Positions 20,322 to 32,380 of a DNA stretch of 64,000 nucleotides are shown piece after piece. Every line of letters begins with the position of its first letter. The first letter of the stretch is position 1. The stretch spans positions 1,798,001-1,862,000 of the forward strand of contig NC_135356.1 of NCBI RefSeq assembly GCF_051622035.1, read 5' to 3'. This DNA comes from Arctopsyche grandis (taxonomy: Eukaryota > Arthropoda > Insecta > Trichoptera > Hydropsychidae). The translations under genes and the position numbers were made by a program. Below the pieces are notes generated by a model. That model made no database searches. It saw nothing but the letters and a program-made list of their open reading frames with translations, and was not told the DNA's origin.

Positions 20322-21797
20322 TTAGGCCCAGATTTAATTTCTCCAATTTTTATCTCAAAATGTGCTGAAAGCCTAACTTTACCACTAACCATTATCTATA
20401 AAAGATCTATTAGTGAGGGCCTTGTACCTTGTATCTGGAAATCAGCATTCATATCTCCTGTACATAAGAAAGGAAAAAAAAACGAAATTTCCAATTACAG
20501 GCCTATATCAAAGCTATGTATATTTGCTAAGATATTAGAAAAATTAGTGTACGACCAACTTTTTCCAGCTATCTCGCAATCTCTTAGTATGCAACAACAT
20601 GGTTTTCAGAAAGGACGCTCAGTTACAACAAATTTACTACTATTTAATGATTTCGTTACTAATGCCATGAACGATCGGTCTCAGGTTGATACTATATATA
20701 CAGATTATAGTAAGGCATTTGACAGGATTGATCACGATATTCTCCTTGAAAAACTTTTACAGATCGGTATTCATGGTGATCTCTATAGATGGTTCACCTC
20801 ATACATTACACGTCGATCACAGGCTGTCTCATTAAATGGATTTATATTGAAATGGATGAATATTCCTTCTGGTGTTCCACAAGGCTCCCTCTTGGGACCT
20901 CTATTATTCAATATTTTCATCTTCGATATTGAAAAATGTTTTCAGAATTCAAATGTACTATTATTTGCTGATGATATGAAGATTTTCAAGAGAATAGACA
21001 ACCGAAATGATACTTTAGCCCTACAAGATGATTTGTTCAGGCTAGAGGCTTATTGCAGCATAAATAAGTTGGAAATTAATGTAGCAAAATGCTCCTGCAT
21101 AACCTTCACCAGAAAACTATGTCCAGTTGACTTTCCTCATTCAATCAACGGACATAGACTCACAAGGGTATCGGAAATTAGGGATTTGGGAGTCTTTTTA
21201 AACTCTGATCTATCCTTTAGTAAACATATTGACAATGTTGTAGCTCGAGCGTCGAAGGCCCTCGGGTTCGTCATCCGGTCCTCCAAATGCTTTACTTCTA
21301 TAAAATCATACAAAATACTATATTGTGCATACGTAAGAAGTATTGTTGAGTTTGCATCCCAAGTTTGGAACCCAGAGTACTCTGGTGCAAGAGACAGATT
21401 GGAGCGCATTCAGAAGAGATTCTTGAGGTACGTCAGTAGCCGTTTTGGATTAACCTATACTTCCTATGAAGATGCTTGTAGGTGTCAGCATATACTTCCT
21501 CTTGTCAAAAGAAGGGAGATAGCTGACATCTCAACAATTTTGAACATCCTTAACGGCTCGATCGACTGTCCTCAATTATTGAGCAGACTATCATTGCGTG
21601 TACCAAATAGAATGACTAGATGTAATGAGCTCCTTTACATACCTAATACTTTTTCTAATTATGGAAGAAGCTCATTCATCTGGCGTGCAAGCTCCACCGT
21701 CAACACACTAATCTTAACAATTTCTATGTTTGACTTATTTAATATTAATGCTATACAAGCTAGAGTAATTATTGCAAATTTGTTTTTCGATGATTAA
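20322..21797 (+). CDS. Reverse transcriptase (ORF2 remainder), Jockey-like
   Basis: An uninterrupted frame begins with GPDLISPIFISKCAESL (the GPD motif of the RT fingers) at 20325. In order: SNYRPISKLCIFAKILEKL, QQHGFQKGRSVTTNLLLFND, YTDYSKAFDRIDHD (first catalytic Asp), SGVPQGSLLGPLLFNIFI, LLFADDMKIF (catalytic FADD), DLGVFLNSDLSFSKHID (thumb) and the C-terminal region VWNPEYSGARDRLERIQKR. The first ATG is at 20547, but homology starts earlier, so this is the 3' part of a larger ORF2. The endonuclease and any authentic start are missing. It follows ORF1 on the same strand, as in a single element. The RT core has no stops, hence recent decay; autonomous activity is unlikely. Confidence 0.85.
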   Translation, partial: LGPDLISPIFISKCAESLTLPLTIIYKRSISEGLVPCIWKSAFISPVHKKGKKNEISNYRPISKLCIFAKILEKLVYDQLFPAISQSLSMQQHGFQKGRSVTTNLLLFNDFVTNAMNDRSQVDTIYTDYSKAFDRIDHDILLEKLLQIGIHGDLYRWFTSYITRRSQAVSLNGFILKWMNIPSGVPQGSLLGPLLFNIFIFDIEKCFQNSNVLLFADDMKIFKRIDNRNDTLALQDDLFRLEAYCSINKLEINVAKCSCITFTRKLCPVDFPHSINGHRLTRVSEIRDLGVFLNSDLSFSKHIDNVVARASKALGFVIRSSKCFTSIKSYKILYCAYVRSIVEFASQVWNPEYSGARDRLERIQKRFLRYVSSRFGLTYTSYEDACRCQHILPLVKRREIADISTILNILNGSIDCPQLLSRLSLRVPNRMTRCNELLYIPNTFSNYGRSSFIWRASSTVNTLILTISMFDLFNINAIQARVIIANLFFDD

Positions 21798-22250
21798 TTT
21801 TAATGAAAATTTACGATTGTGATTATGAATTTTTATTTTGATGTATTTATTTTGTCTTTTTGTTTTTTGTTATATATTATATTTTTTTTATTATTTCATA
21901 ATTTTTATCATATTATTATTCTTATTATTTTGATATTTTTATTATACTGTTATTTCTATTTTTTTTCTTTTTTTGTTTTCTTTAACTATCTTACTCTATT
22001 ATCATTTTTGTTTCTTATTTTAAATGTTTGAGCTTTTCTTTTTTTTACCTATATGTGAAAATTATTAATGGTTTACTTAACATAATTATATTTTTTTTAC
22101 TATCAATCTATGTAACTTAATAAACTGTAAATTTTCCAAATAAATAAATAAATAAATAAATAAATTATTACTGAATCACCGGCCACAGCGACGCGTTGGA
22201 GATCTCTGTAATGTCACTGTGGCAATATGTTAAATAAATAAATAAAAAAT
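21798..22250 (+). other. T-rich 3' region of the RT element and a SINE-like 3' end
   Basis: 21798-22130 is extremely T-rich and non-coding and ends in (AAATA)n. 22165-22250 holds GGAGATCTCTGTAATGTCAC-TGTGGC and a TAAATAAA tail, matching 56046-56125, so it is the 3' end of a dispersed SINE. Confidence 0.55.
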
Positions 22251-22254
22251 AAAA

Positions 22255-23060
22255 AAAACATCGTCGTAATTCAAAACATTGTTGTAATTCAAAACATCAA
22301 CGATGATCTAATTTTAGCTCAATCTCGCTCGTTAGCTTAATTTTGATATTTAATTTCAATTTTTTTATTTCATTTTTATTTCGATATTTTGTACGCTACT
22401 GGTTTTAAAAGTTGGCCCAAAATCTTCGTTGGTTAAATATTTCCGAAGGGAGAAACACAGTAGTGTATCGTGACGACTTACAAGAAACAATAACAAGGTT
22501 TTTTTCGCTCGTAATTATAATATTTCTCTGGTTGTAATGCGTTTTGTCGTAATTCAAAACATTGTTGTAATTCAAAACATCAACGATGATCTAATTTTAG
22601 CTCAATCTCGCTCGTTAGCTTAATTTTGATATTTAATTTCAATTTTTTTATTTAATTTTTATTTCGATATTTTGTACGCTACTGGTTTTAAAAGTTGGCC
22701 CAAAATCGTCGTTGGTTTGGTGCGTACGGACCATTTGAAACTGAAACACCGAATATTTCGTCAGGTGCAGATGTGACACAAACGCTGCTCATGGTGCTTA
22801 CGGACTAAACCAACGACGATTTTGGGCCAACTTTTTAACCAGCAGTAGCGTACAAAATATCGAAATAAAAATTAAATTTTAAAATCTAATTTAAATATCA
22901 AAATCAAGCTAAAGAGCGAGACTGAGCTAAAATTAGATCATCGTTGATGTTTTGAATTACAACAATGTTTTGAATTACGACGATATTGCATTTAAAACCA
23001 GAGAAATATTATAATTTCTCTGATTACGAGCGAAAAAAATATTGTTAAAGTCGTCACGAG
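22255..23060. repeat. Smaller foldback of the same module family
   Basis: 22255-22735 (two direct copies of the module ending GTCGTTGGTTTGGTGCGTAC) faces an inverted copy at 22790-23060 across a spacer of about 55 bp (TTGAAACTGAAACACCG ...). It is a second inverted repeat of the type seen at 11-16 kb. Confidence 0.75.
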
Positions 23061-23745
23061 ATGTTACTGTATTTCCACGTGGATGATCGATAAAAAAAAA
23101 ACAATTCATAAAAAAACGCGGTGTCAAATGTCGGTGATTTGTCAAAGGGTTTTTTTTCTTTCGTCGAAATAAAATTAATAATCACACATTATCCGATAAA
23201 TTTTACCTCTGAAATGATTTAATTACTTGATTTATTTCGAAGAGAGAAACAACTGAAGAATAAAAAAATCCGTTTGATGTGACCGACAACACCCCGGGTT
23301 AGCAAAAATCGTTGGATCACCCATACTAATACATGATATATTCTCAGTAACTGCGCATTACGGGGAAGTAAAAATAATAATTCTTTGATTTTTTTTCGAT
23401 CTTAGTGCGTATCTTCGTAAGTCAAAACATCTTCGACAAACAAAAGTCGAGGATTACCTGTATGTGATTGTTGATGATCTAATTTTAGGTCAATCTCGAA
23501 AATTTATTTAAATTGTGCATGTTCTGTTTTAACTTTCAATATTTAATTTTAATTTTAATATAATGATTATAATTTTATTTTGATACTTGAATTTAATTTT
23601 AATATAATAATAATAGTTTTAATTTTGATATTTAATTTCAATTTTTAAATTTAATTTTTATTTCGATATTTTGTACGCTACTGGTTTTAAAAGTTGGCCT
23701 GTGTGCCGTTCGTTGGCTTGGTGCGTACGCACCATCAGACTGGTG
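23061..23745 (-). repeat. Inverted-repeat family modules abutting ZAD gene 2
   Basis: Repeats the GGGTTTTTTTTCTTTCGTCG ... TACCTCTGA module, then CGCATTACGGGGAAGTAAAA, and ends in TTGGCTTGGTGCGTACGCAC at about 23733. Homology to the region upstream of ZAD gene 1 begins just after this point, so this element now forms the upstream border of gene 2. Confidence 0.75.
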
Positions 23746-23813
23746 TTTGCACGTCCCATTGTCTCGGCAATAATCGACAACTTCCCGTTGGACTAGTCTG
23801 CTTCCTGGTTGTG

Positions 23814-26800
23814 ATGGAGTGCCGGCTTTGTCTCTGCCAGCAGGGTCCAGCAGGGTCCTTCGTCTCCATCCATGACGACCCTCATCCACCGCGTTTGGCG
23901 CAACGCATTTGGACCTGCTGTCAATTGCCGGTTAATAATGATGTTACACCACAGCTATTGTCAATGCGCTGGTCTTCGTAATCGTCAACACCTTTCTCAT
24001 TTGTAGGTCAGGAAAGGTGACCATCTGCCAAATATGATATGCCTCTCTTGTGTCAACACTCTGGAATTGCTCGACGGCTTTCGAAACGCTTGTTTTCGGA
24101 TTGACCAAACGTCTAGAGTGCGGTTGAACGAGTCCTTGGCTATCAAGCCGGAGGAAGTTTGGCTGGAAGATTTAAAATGGGAAGATGAAACGGGTGCTCA
24201 TTTACCGCCAAACATTTCTAGTTCTCCAGACGATGGCGAGGCAAGTAAATGGAATTCGAATGCTTTCGAACGATTCGAAACAAAATCGAAATCCTTTAAT
24301 CGAAAATACAAATTCACCTGTACAATGGCATTGAAATACGCTCTAATTATTTATTTCTTTATATAAAATTTTAGCTATTAGCTTATTAAATTCTATATTT
24401 AACTTATATGTACAGTCCCTCACAGAGGTGTCTCTTAGCTCCTCGCAAGAATGCATCCATGGCTTTAGAAGACCTGATGCACTCAGGGAGGGCGTTATAC
24501 ATGAGCACACACCTGTGAAAGGCACCCCCGGCTGTCTTTCTTTTTCTTACTCTACCTACAACTAAATTATTCTTATTTCTAGTGTAATGATTATGAATAT
24601 CTCTATTTCTTATTCTATAATCTTTAAGATAATCGGGTAATAACTCATGATCTAACTTATAAGCAAACGATAATGTGCTTAGCTTTAAACTATTACCAAT
24701 ACTCAACCATCCCAACTCATCTAACATACTTTAAATACTTTTTAATCTACCAACATTCAAAATACCTCTCATAGCTTTATTTTGTAATTTTTTTTATTTT
24801 CCCTATATCTTGGCCACTAAACAAGTTAAGCACAGTGGCACAGCAAAGACAATTGTATTATAGACTAAAACTTTACTTTTTCTACTTAAAACATTTCTTA
24901 ACCTATGTACATAAAACACCAACTTTTCTAGCCATTTTTTTATAATATATTCAGCGTGTACCTTAAAATTCAGTTTTGAATCTATGTAAATACCTAAATA
25001 TTTAATGTTATCGACAATCTCTATTACTTTGTCATCCATTTTCACTTCACCTACGCCAGTTTGATTATTTATCCATATCATTGTTGTTTTATATTAATAT
25101 TAATTTTTAATTTATTTACACACAACCATTTATTTATATTGTTCAATTCCACATTCAAAATATCACACATCTCTTTTGCATTCTTACCTAATATACATAT
25201 ATACTGATGTATCATCCGCAAAAAGATTAATTATGTATTATGTTTGGATTATTTTATAGATACACAGAAGAAAAATTACTTCAGACAATATGAAACATGA
25301 TATTAACACCCCGACAGACGAGTTACCGTTACGAAAAGCTTCAAATGAGATATGCTCTACACGTTCCGAATTGGATCATAACATCAATTATCAAGGCGAA
25401 TCATTTTTTCGTCAGCAAAATCTTGCAGTACAGAAAACATCTCATATTCGAAGAAAGCTGAACGAATGTGACATTTGTTTAGAGTCTTTCACTCAAAGCC
25501 GTTCCTTAGTGAGACATATGAGATGCCATACTGGAGAAAAACTATTCAAATGCGATATTTGTTTAAAATCATACGCTTCAAAACCTAGCCTCCGTAAACA
25601 CGTGAGTATTCATACGGGGGTAAAGCTTCACAAATGTGACATTTGTTTGAAATCATACGCTTCAAAATCTGACATCCGTGTACATATGAGTGTTCATAGT
25701 GGGGTACACAAATGTAACATTTGTTTAAAAACATTTACTACAAAATACGTGGTCCGCAAACACATGAATATTCATACCGGGATAAAACCACACAAATGTG
25801 AGATATGCTTAAAATCGTTTGCTTCAAAATACAACCTCTATACACACATGAGTATTCATAGTGGGGTAAAGCCATACAAATGTGATATTTGTTTAAAAAC
25901 ATTTAATTCAAAATGTTACCTCAGTAGACACATGAATACTCATACTGGGATAAAACCACACAAATGTGACTTTTGTTTAAAATCATTCACTTCACAGTCT
26001 AGCCTCCGTGTACACATGCTTATTCATGATGGGGTAAAATCACACAAATGCGATATTTGTTTAAAATCATTCACTTTAAAATCTCACGTCAGTAATCACA
26101 TGAATACTCATACTGGGATAAAACCACACAAATGTAACATCTGTTTAAAATCATTCACTTCAAAATATAGCCTCTGTACACACATGAATATTCATAGTGG
26201 GGTAAAATCACACAAATGCGACATTTGTTTAAAAACATTCACTTTAAAATCTCACGTCAGTAGTCACATGAATACTCATACTGGGATAAAACCACACAAA
26301 TGTAACATCTGTTTAAAATCATTCACTTCAAAATATAGCCTCTGTACACACATGAATATTCATAGTGGGGTAAAATCACACAAATGCGACATTTGTTTAA
26401 AAACATTCACTTTAAAATCTCACGTCAGTAGTCACATGAATACTCATACTGGGATAAAACCACACAAATGTGAGATATGCTTAAAATCGTTTGCTTCAAA
26501 ATACAACCTCTATACACACATGAGTATTCATAGTGGGGTAAAGCCATACAAATGTGACATTTGTTTAAAAACATTTAATTCAAAATGTTACCTCAGTAGA
26601 CACATGAATACTCATACTGGGATAAAACCACACAAATGTGACTTTTGTTTAAAATCATTCACTTCACAGTCTAGCCTCCGTGTACACATGCTTATTCATG
26701 ATGGGGTAAAATCACACAAATGCGATATTTGTTTAAAATCATTCACTTTAAAATCTCACGTCAGTAGTCACATGAATACTCATACTGGGATAAAACCACA

Positions 26801-27569
26801 CAAATGCAACATCTGTTTAAAATCATTCACTTCAAAATATAACCTCCGTACACACATGAATATTCATAGTGGGGTAAAATCACACAAATGCGACATTTGT
26901 TTAAAAACATTCACTTTAAAATCTAACGTCAGTAGACACATGAATACTCATACTGGGATAAAACCACACAAATGCAACATCTGTTTAAAATCATTCACTT
27001 CAAAATATAACCTCCGTACACACATGAATATTCATAGTGGGGTAAAATCACACAAATGCGACATTTGTTTAAAACCATTCACTTCACAGTCTAGCCTCCG
27101 TGTACACATGCTTATTCATGATGGGGTAAAATCACATAAATGCGATATTTGTTTAAAATCATTCACTTTAAAATCTCACGTCAGTAGTCACATGAATACT
27201 CATACTGGGATAAAACCACACAAATGTAACATCTGTTTAAAATCATTCATTTCAAAATATAACCTCCGTACACACATGAATATTCATAGTGGGGTAAAAT
27301 CACTAAAATGCGACATTTGTTTAAAACCATTCATTTCAAAATGTTACCTCAGTAGACACATGAGTATTCATACGGGGATAAAACCATACAAATGTAATGT
27401 TTGTTCAAAATCCTTTGCTCACAAACATAATCTCGTTGACCACATAAATCGTCATACTGGAGTTAAGCCATACAAATGTGAGATTTGTTTAAAATCATTC
27501 CTTCTAAAAATTTCACTTTCCACGCATTTGAAAACCCACACTCGAGGAATTCCAATCAAATTAATTTGA
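23814..27569 (+). CDS. ZAD-C2H2 zinc-finger protein, copy 2 (879 aa, 25 fingers)
   Basis: Paralogue of the gene at 4049-6236, with the same three-exon structure: 23814-23930, 24007-24244, 25285-27569. Donors CCG|GTTAAT and GGCAA|GTAAAT and acceptors TTTGTAG and ACTTCAG keep the frame. ZAD ligands are Cys3, Cys6, Cys51 and Cys54. Twenty-five C2H2 fingers fill about residues 180-870 without a break. Fingers 5-11 recur as fingers 13-19 (672-bp, eight-finger period), and fingers 9-10 repeat as 11-12 (168 bp, identical by eye). Fingers 24 (KSFAHKHNLVDHINRH) and 25 are separate here but fused in copy 1. The frame is open upstream to ATG 23694, inside transposon-derived sequence, so I start at the ZAD Met. 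Intron 2 holds an antisense RT relic. Likely nuclear sequence-specific DNA-binding protein; target unknown. Confidence 0.87.
24380..25195 (-). pseudogene. 5'-truncated non-LTR reverse transcriptase relic in intron 2
   Basis: Minus strand, N to C: NIKYLGIYIDSKLNFKVHAE (RT thumb/connection), LRNVLSRKSKVLVYNTIVF, then after a frame change LDELGWLSIGNSLKLSTLSF and the C-terminal AFHRCVLMYNALPECI. Palm motifs are absent, so only the last quarter of an ORF2 is present. It lies antisense to the host gene inside an intron and is partly deleted in copy 1. Confidence 0.7.
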
Positions 27570-27830
27570 GGCTATTAGTCTTTTCTTTTAATTTTTACTG
27601 TTTTTTATTTCTTCCCTCTTTATTTTGATTTAAATATTGTCATTTTGGGTAGTATGTTAGACTCTGTTGTTTATGTTTGTTAAAATTAAATGAAATGTGT
27701 TTTTTTTTTTAATATATTATTGTATGTATAATATATTCTTGTCTGGCCATAGTGTCATATAGGACCAACATATGAATACACTGTGTTAAATGATTGTCAA
27801 AATAAAATAAAATAAATGATACGTATGTAT

Positions 27831-27915
27831 GTTTTTAAAACCATTCCCTTCGAAATCTCATCTCGGCGAAAACTATTCATAGTGAGGTCAATGTAACATT
27901 TGTATAAAAGAGATC
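27831..27915 (+). pseudogene. Relic finger pair downstream of ZAD gene 2
   Basis: Reads LKPFPSKSHLGENYS, two stops, then CNICIK. These are finger-like segments out of register and beyond the polyadenylation signals, so the ancestral array once extended further or an array fragment was copied here. Copy 1 keeps only the first part. Confidence 0.6.
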
Positions 27916-28214
27916 TGGAGTGGAGTATGGAGCAGGAGCGCGGAGCCGGAGCGTTTAGCGTTTTGGGGCATTAAATTTTAGCATCTATTTTTCTGAAGAG
28001 TTTAATTTTAAATAATAAAACATTTCGATGAATTTTAATAAAATTTATATACATATATACAATTTAAAGATAACACAACAATTAAAATATTATAGAAAAA
28101 TTGAAAAATGTTTTGGAATTGAAATTACAATGAAAAAAACATGAATATAAAAATACAAAGACAAAAAATATTAATATAAAAATATAATACCAATTAAAAT
28201 TTATTAAAACTCAA

Positions 28215-28965
28215 CATGGAGCATATTTCTACAGATTATTTTTTGAGATTTGCGCAACGATCGGTAACAATTATATTGTATTTACTAAAATACCTTTCAG
28301 CATCCACACTATTAACGGAACACCAAATAGATTTTAGAGCGGCACAACCAAACTTTTCATATTTAATTTTTGTTGTCATCAATAATAGCAATATATCCGG
28401 CGTGGATTGACTTTTTATACTCTCTTTTAATTTTCTAAAAAAGTGCTGATATCCTTCCAAACATTAAGCCTCTGTTAATACATTAAACAATGGCCGGTTT
28501 CTAACAAAACAAAACAAAACTGTTTTTTAAAACTTATTAGATTCTGTACCTGCCACAGATGGATTGAATAGTTTACTCACTGTTTGGAGGAATAGATATG
28601 TCTCATTTAGTCTTGAGTGCGAGTCTAGTTTTAAGACGCTTTTTTGAGCAGCCTTTTGGATACACAGCTCCAACTGTCTCTGTTCTTTTGTTTATAGTAG
28701 TAGACAAAAGCAGTTGTTTGGTTTCCACAGGAAAAACACCGTCTATGGTAAACTGCAAGCTCTAGTTTATCCCTTCAATTTATTCACATAATAAATGAGC
28801 AAAGGGATAGGAAGACCCTTCTAAATCTATTCCGAATATTAGCATTTATGGCAAAATGCTCAAAACACGTGTCTCTACCGATGAAATGTCATCGCAAGCA
28901 TTTTTAAAATTATTTTATGTCTTTCTGCATACAATGTCATATTTAGTAATATCAAGGTTGTCATT
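28215..28965 (-). pseudogene. hAT-like transposase fragment (copy 2)
   Basis: Segmental duplicate of 6528-7170: [11 protein letters not shown]-type and [12 protein letters not shown] segments, then SVNSVDAERYFSKYNIIVTD, which runs further towards the C-terminus than copy 1 because a 430-bp stretch is retained here. Frameshifted. Confidence 0.5.
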
Positions 28966-29419
28966 GATCGAATATCTTTTTCTTCAGGCAGAGTGGCATT
29001 TTTGATTTGAAAACAGCGTTGATTCGTCCAAATGCACTCCATTCTAATTTCATACGTCTCTTTATCTCTTCATCTTTACTACCGGACATGTTAATTATTT
29101 GACCTAAATATAAATAATTATTTCCTACTTCTACTGGTTTATCATCCATTGAGATGCTATTAGGCATGCAATAGCTATTGAACAGTAGATTGGTCTTATC
29201 TACGTTTATTTTTTAATCCTACTTTTCTACTTTTTCTGTCCAGCTGTGTTAGTCTGTAAATTAGGTCAGCTGGATCACGAGCAATTAAAACTATATCGTC
29301 TGCGAACCGAAGGTGACTCAAGAAGCGACCGTTGATGCTTACTCCGGCTGTGTCCCATTCCAAGATCCTGAAAACGCCCTCAAGCACCGCATTGAATAGT
29401 TTAGGAGATATGTTTTCTC
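28966..29419 (-). pseudogene. RTE-like RT fragment (copy 2)
   Basis: Minus strand reads ISPKLFNAVLEGVFRILEWD, GVSINGRFLSHLRFADDIVL (intact FADD box, damaged in copy 1), LTQLDRKSRKVGLKN, then VGNNYLYLGQIINMSGSKDE. The 3' part is deleted at about 28966 and the 5' side is broken by the MITE at 29420. Confidence 0.75.
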
Positions 29420-29731
29420 CCGGTCTCCGTGACGGGCCGGAATGTGAAATGCCGGAAAACGCAAATATCGGAAGGCAAAGATCGAAAATCAAAAGATCTT
29501 AAGTCGAAAGATCAAAAAAAAGGATGCATGGTAAACGGTACATACTCACTTAATTTGCGCGAGCAGGATACAACAGGAACAAGAGGAACAGGCTTTTCCT
29601 CCCGTATTCTGCGCGCGCACATTAATACCGTTTACCATGCACCCTTTTTTTTTGATCTTTTGATTTTCGATCTTTGCCTTCCGATATTTGCGTTTTCGGG
29701 CGTTTCACTTTCGGGCCCGTGAGGTAGACCC
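29420..29731. mobile_element. MITE with long terminal inverted repeats
   Basis: About 110-bp arms (29422-29541 and 29626-29731) are mutual reverse complements apart from a few changes: CGGTCTCCGTGACGGGCC against GGGCCCGTGAGGTAGACC, both containing AACGCAAATATCGGAAGGCA. An 84-bp centre has no coding capacity. It sits in the RTE relic of copy 2 only, so it inserted after the duplication. Superfamily not assigned. Confidence 0.8.
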
Positions 29732-30031
29732 ATATGTATACCCTCACACATTTTTCCTAACCAAAAAAAGAAAATACATTTTGTATATTTTGTAAGCGTA
29801 TATTTATCTTAGCCACCACACGGTGAGCAGAGCCAATTCGTAATTTTGTTTGGGATGGTCGCTTATTTCCCGTGGTCCCGTGGTTGCCAGCCTCAGTTAA
29901 TATGCTGCTCAGTGCCGGCCTTACACCCTATGGCACCCTCGGACAATTCTTTTCTAAGCGTCCCTAGAAAAAATATTAAAACATGGGTTACCATCCTCCT
30001 TTTTCCGGGCTTAGGACCGGCAGAAAAGTGG

Positions 30032-30241
30032 TTAACAAGGTTTCCCAACCCCACCGGTGGAGCTTATAATATCAGATTTTATAATGATATCACATTTTGA
30101 ATTCGTGGTGGGCTTAAATTGAAGATCGGCACAATATTTACGAAGTTCGTTTCTTTCCGGCAGATTGTCTACAAAATACAAAAAACCCCACGTCTTTGAA
30201 TATTCGTTCAACTGCTCGAATTTTTCTTTCATTGACACCAA
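30032..30241 (-). pseudogene. Possible hAT/ZMYM1-like transposase fragment
   Basis: About 69 codons open on the minus strand: MVSMKEKFEQLNEYSKTWGF then FVDNLPERNELRKYC. The SMKxRFxQLxxYxxxFGFL pattern resembles hAT-derived zinc-finger MYM-type-1-like proteins. Too short to be certain. Confidence 0.35.
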
Positions 30242-30424
30242 TGTTAAGGATTAAGAGAGGATTAAAAAACTCGACCTCTAACTATGTATTTCTCAGGACA
30301 AATGATTAAATCGTTTTCTGTATTTTCGTCAAATTGCCGTTTCACTTTTTAATTATTTAAATACCGACTCTATTTGTAATTCCACTGCTAAATCTTTAGC
30401 TGAAACTTTATTCAAATATTTTTT

Positions 30425-30853
30425 TTAAGGAATATAATTGCACGTAATCATTTGTCATAATCTTCCAGCGATATATTGAAGCTGAAAATAGGGTAAACAA
30501 TCTTTGGAGAATACCGAAAAAAAATTGTGATGTTACAGAAGATTTCTCAGCGGCATAGATACATACATATGTATAGCACAATATTTAAATTGTGGATGCC
30601 ACAGTGAAATGTGAAACTAATATTTTTGATAGGCATAATAGGGAATATAAAAGGGAATGCGCCTTCACCCAATGAATGGACTTTGCCGAGTACATATGTT
30701 TAGCGCTCTGATCTAAAATTTTGTAGCGCTTTTGGCGCTCTAATTTTAAATTTTGAAGCGTCTTCGGCGCATCAAGTGGCGCCCTAACTTGCTCGGCGCT
30801 CTCGGGCACCGTCTAATCCAGCCCCCCTAAAACCAGTACTTATGTTACTCTAG
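30425..30853. repeat. Distal part of the segmental duplication (copy 2)
   Basis: Matches 9656-10065 almost throughout and defines the right edge of duplicated unit 2. Confidence 0.75.
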
Positions 30854-32339
30854 TCCATCGAGGCAAATGTAAAAGATCCGTATATCCATATTCAGAAGGT
30901 CGCTTTAAATATTCTTGAACAAATACATTACCCTTTTCCTAAAATTATGGTGTCAAATAAGTTTAACCCAAAAATGTTACTCCTGCCTAGTTGCAACACT
31001 GGTTGTACGTATGTACATAGTATGTGCTAAATATATAGTAAGGTTTGTAAGGTATTAAATAAAAAGGATATTACGTTAATACCATTTATTTATCATAGAC
31101 TTTTTTTTTTTGGTCAATATGCATAAACCACAATAAATTTCTAACATTTTATTTCTAACAATCATATAATAATTAAATGTGTCTATTACAATATATGTAT
31201 GTGTCTGGATAATTTCTCTCATATTTGATGAACAGTACATAAATAAATATACTTTAAAAATGGTAACTTCTATAAATCTCTTCACAATAGGATTAACATG
31301 ATATAAAAAAATATGCATTGTGATAAACTGCCCATAAATTTTGACTTACGGAACATAATAAAAATATAATTTCTTGACGACTACCTTCATAGTTGTTTCA
31401 TATATTTTGTATGTTTTTAATTTTGATAAATATAAATATATATTTGATGATTTTGGTTTAGTAAACATACATTTATATAATTTATTCTAACAATTATCTT
31501 TCATATTATATAAATATTTATGGGAATATAATAATAATGTTCAATAATCAATTAATTAAGAATCAGGTAAAATTATTAAAATAACATTATTAAAACAACT
31601 CATTAAGAAAATTATTAAAATATAATAATTTCAACCATTTTTTTGTTTTATAAAAATACAACATATTTAATCAAAATAAATGTGAAAAAATCAAATATAT
31701 GTATGCAGTTGCTTGCTAAAAAAAAATATTAAAAAAAATAATATTAGAGAAAAGCTGAATTAATTTTAATTTTTTTTTTGTCATTTTATGACACACATAT
31801 AACATCTATATTTCATATTTTGTTAAATTTAGTGAATATATAGTTGTTCTTAAGTAGCATGCAAATATAATAATTTAACCCTAATAAAACATTGTAAATG
31901 TTTTTCCAATACAATTAATGATATTCGCTCAGTTTCACAAATTTGTTGAAATTTTCAAGCAACTAATTGACCCAACCATGATAATTTAAACATTTCTATC
32001 TAATGAACTTTACACATCCCGATGATAATGATAATACCACCCAATTCTAAAAAATGCCTCTCTATAAACTTGGACTCATAATATCATTTTAATTTAAGAC
32101 AATTTCACAAAAATTTCAATTATATATTATAGTTATCAGACATCAATAAATTTTTAATTTGATTAATATATTATGCATTGATTTTAAGATTAACATTTAT
32201 ATTAGACACAATAAATACATGTGGGTATACATAATATTATCAATCGAGAGTACACATTGTACATAATATAAAATAAATAGGTGATGATTTATCAGCGATT
32301 GATAAGATGGTAACAGAAGAAAAAGAGAAACAAAAATGT

Positions 32340-32380
<41 letters not shown>

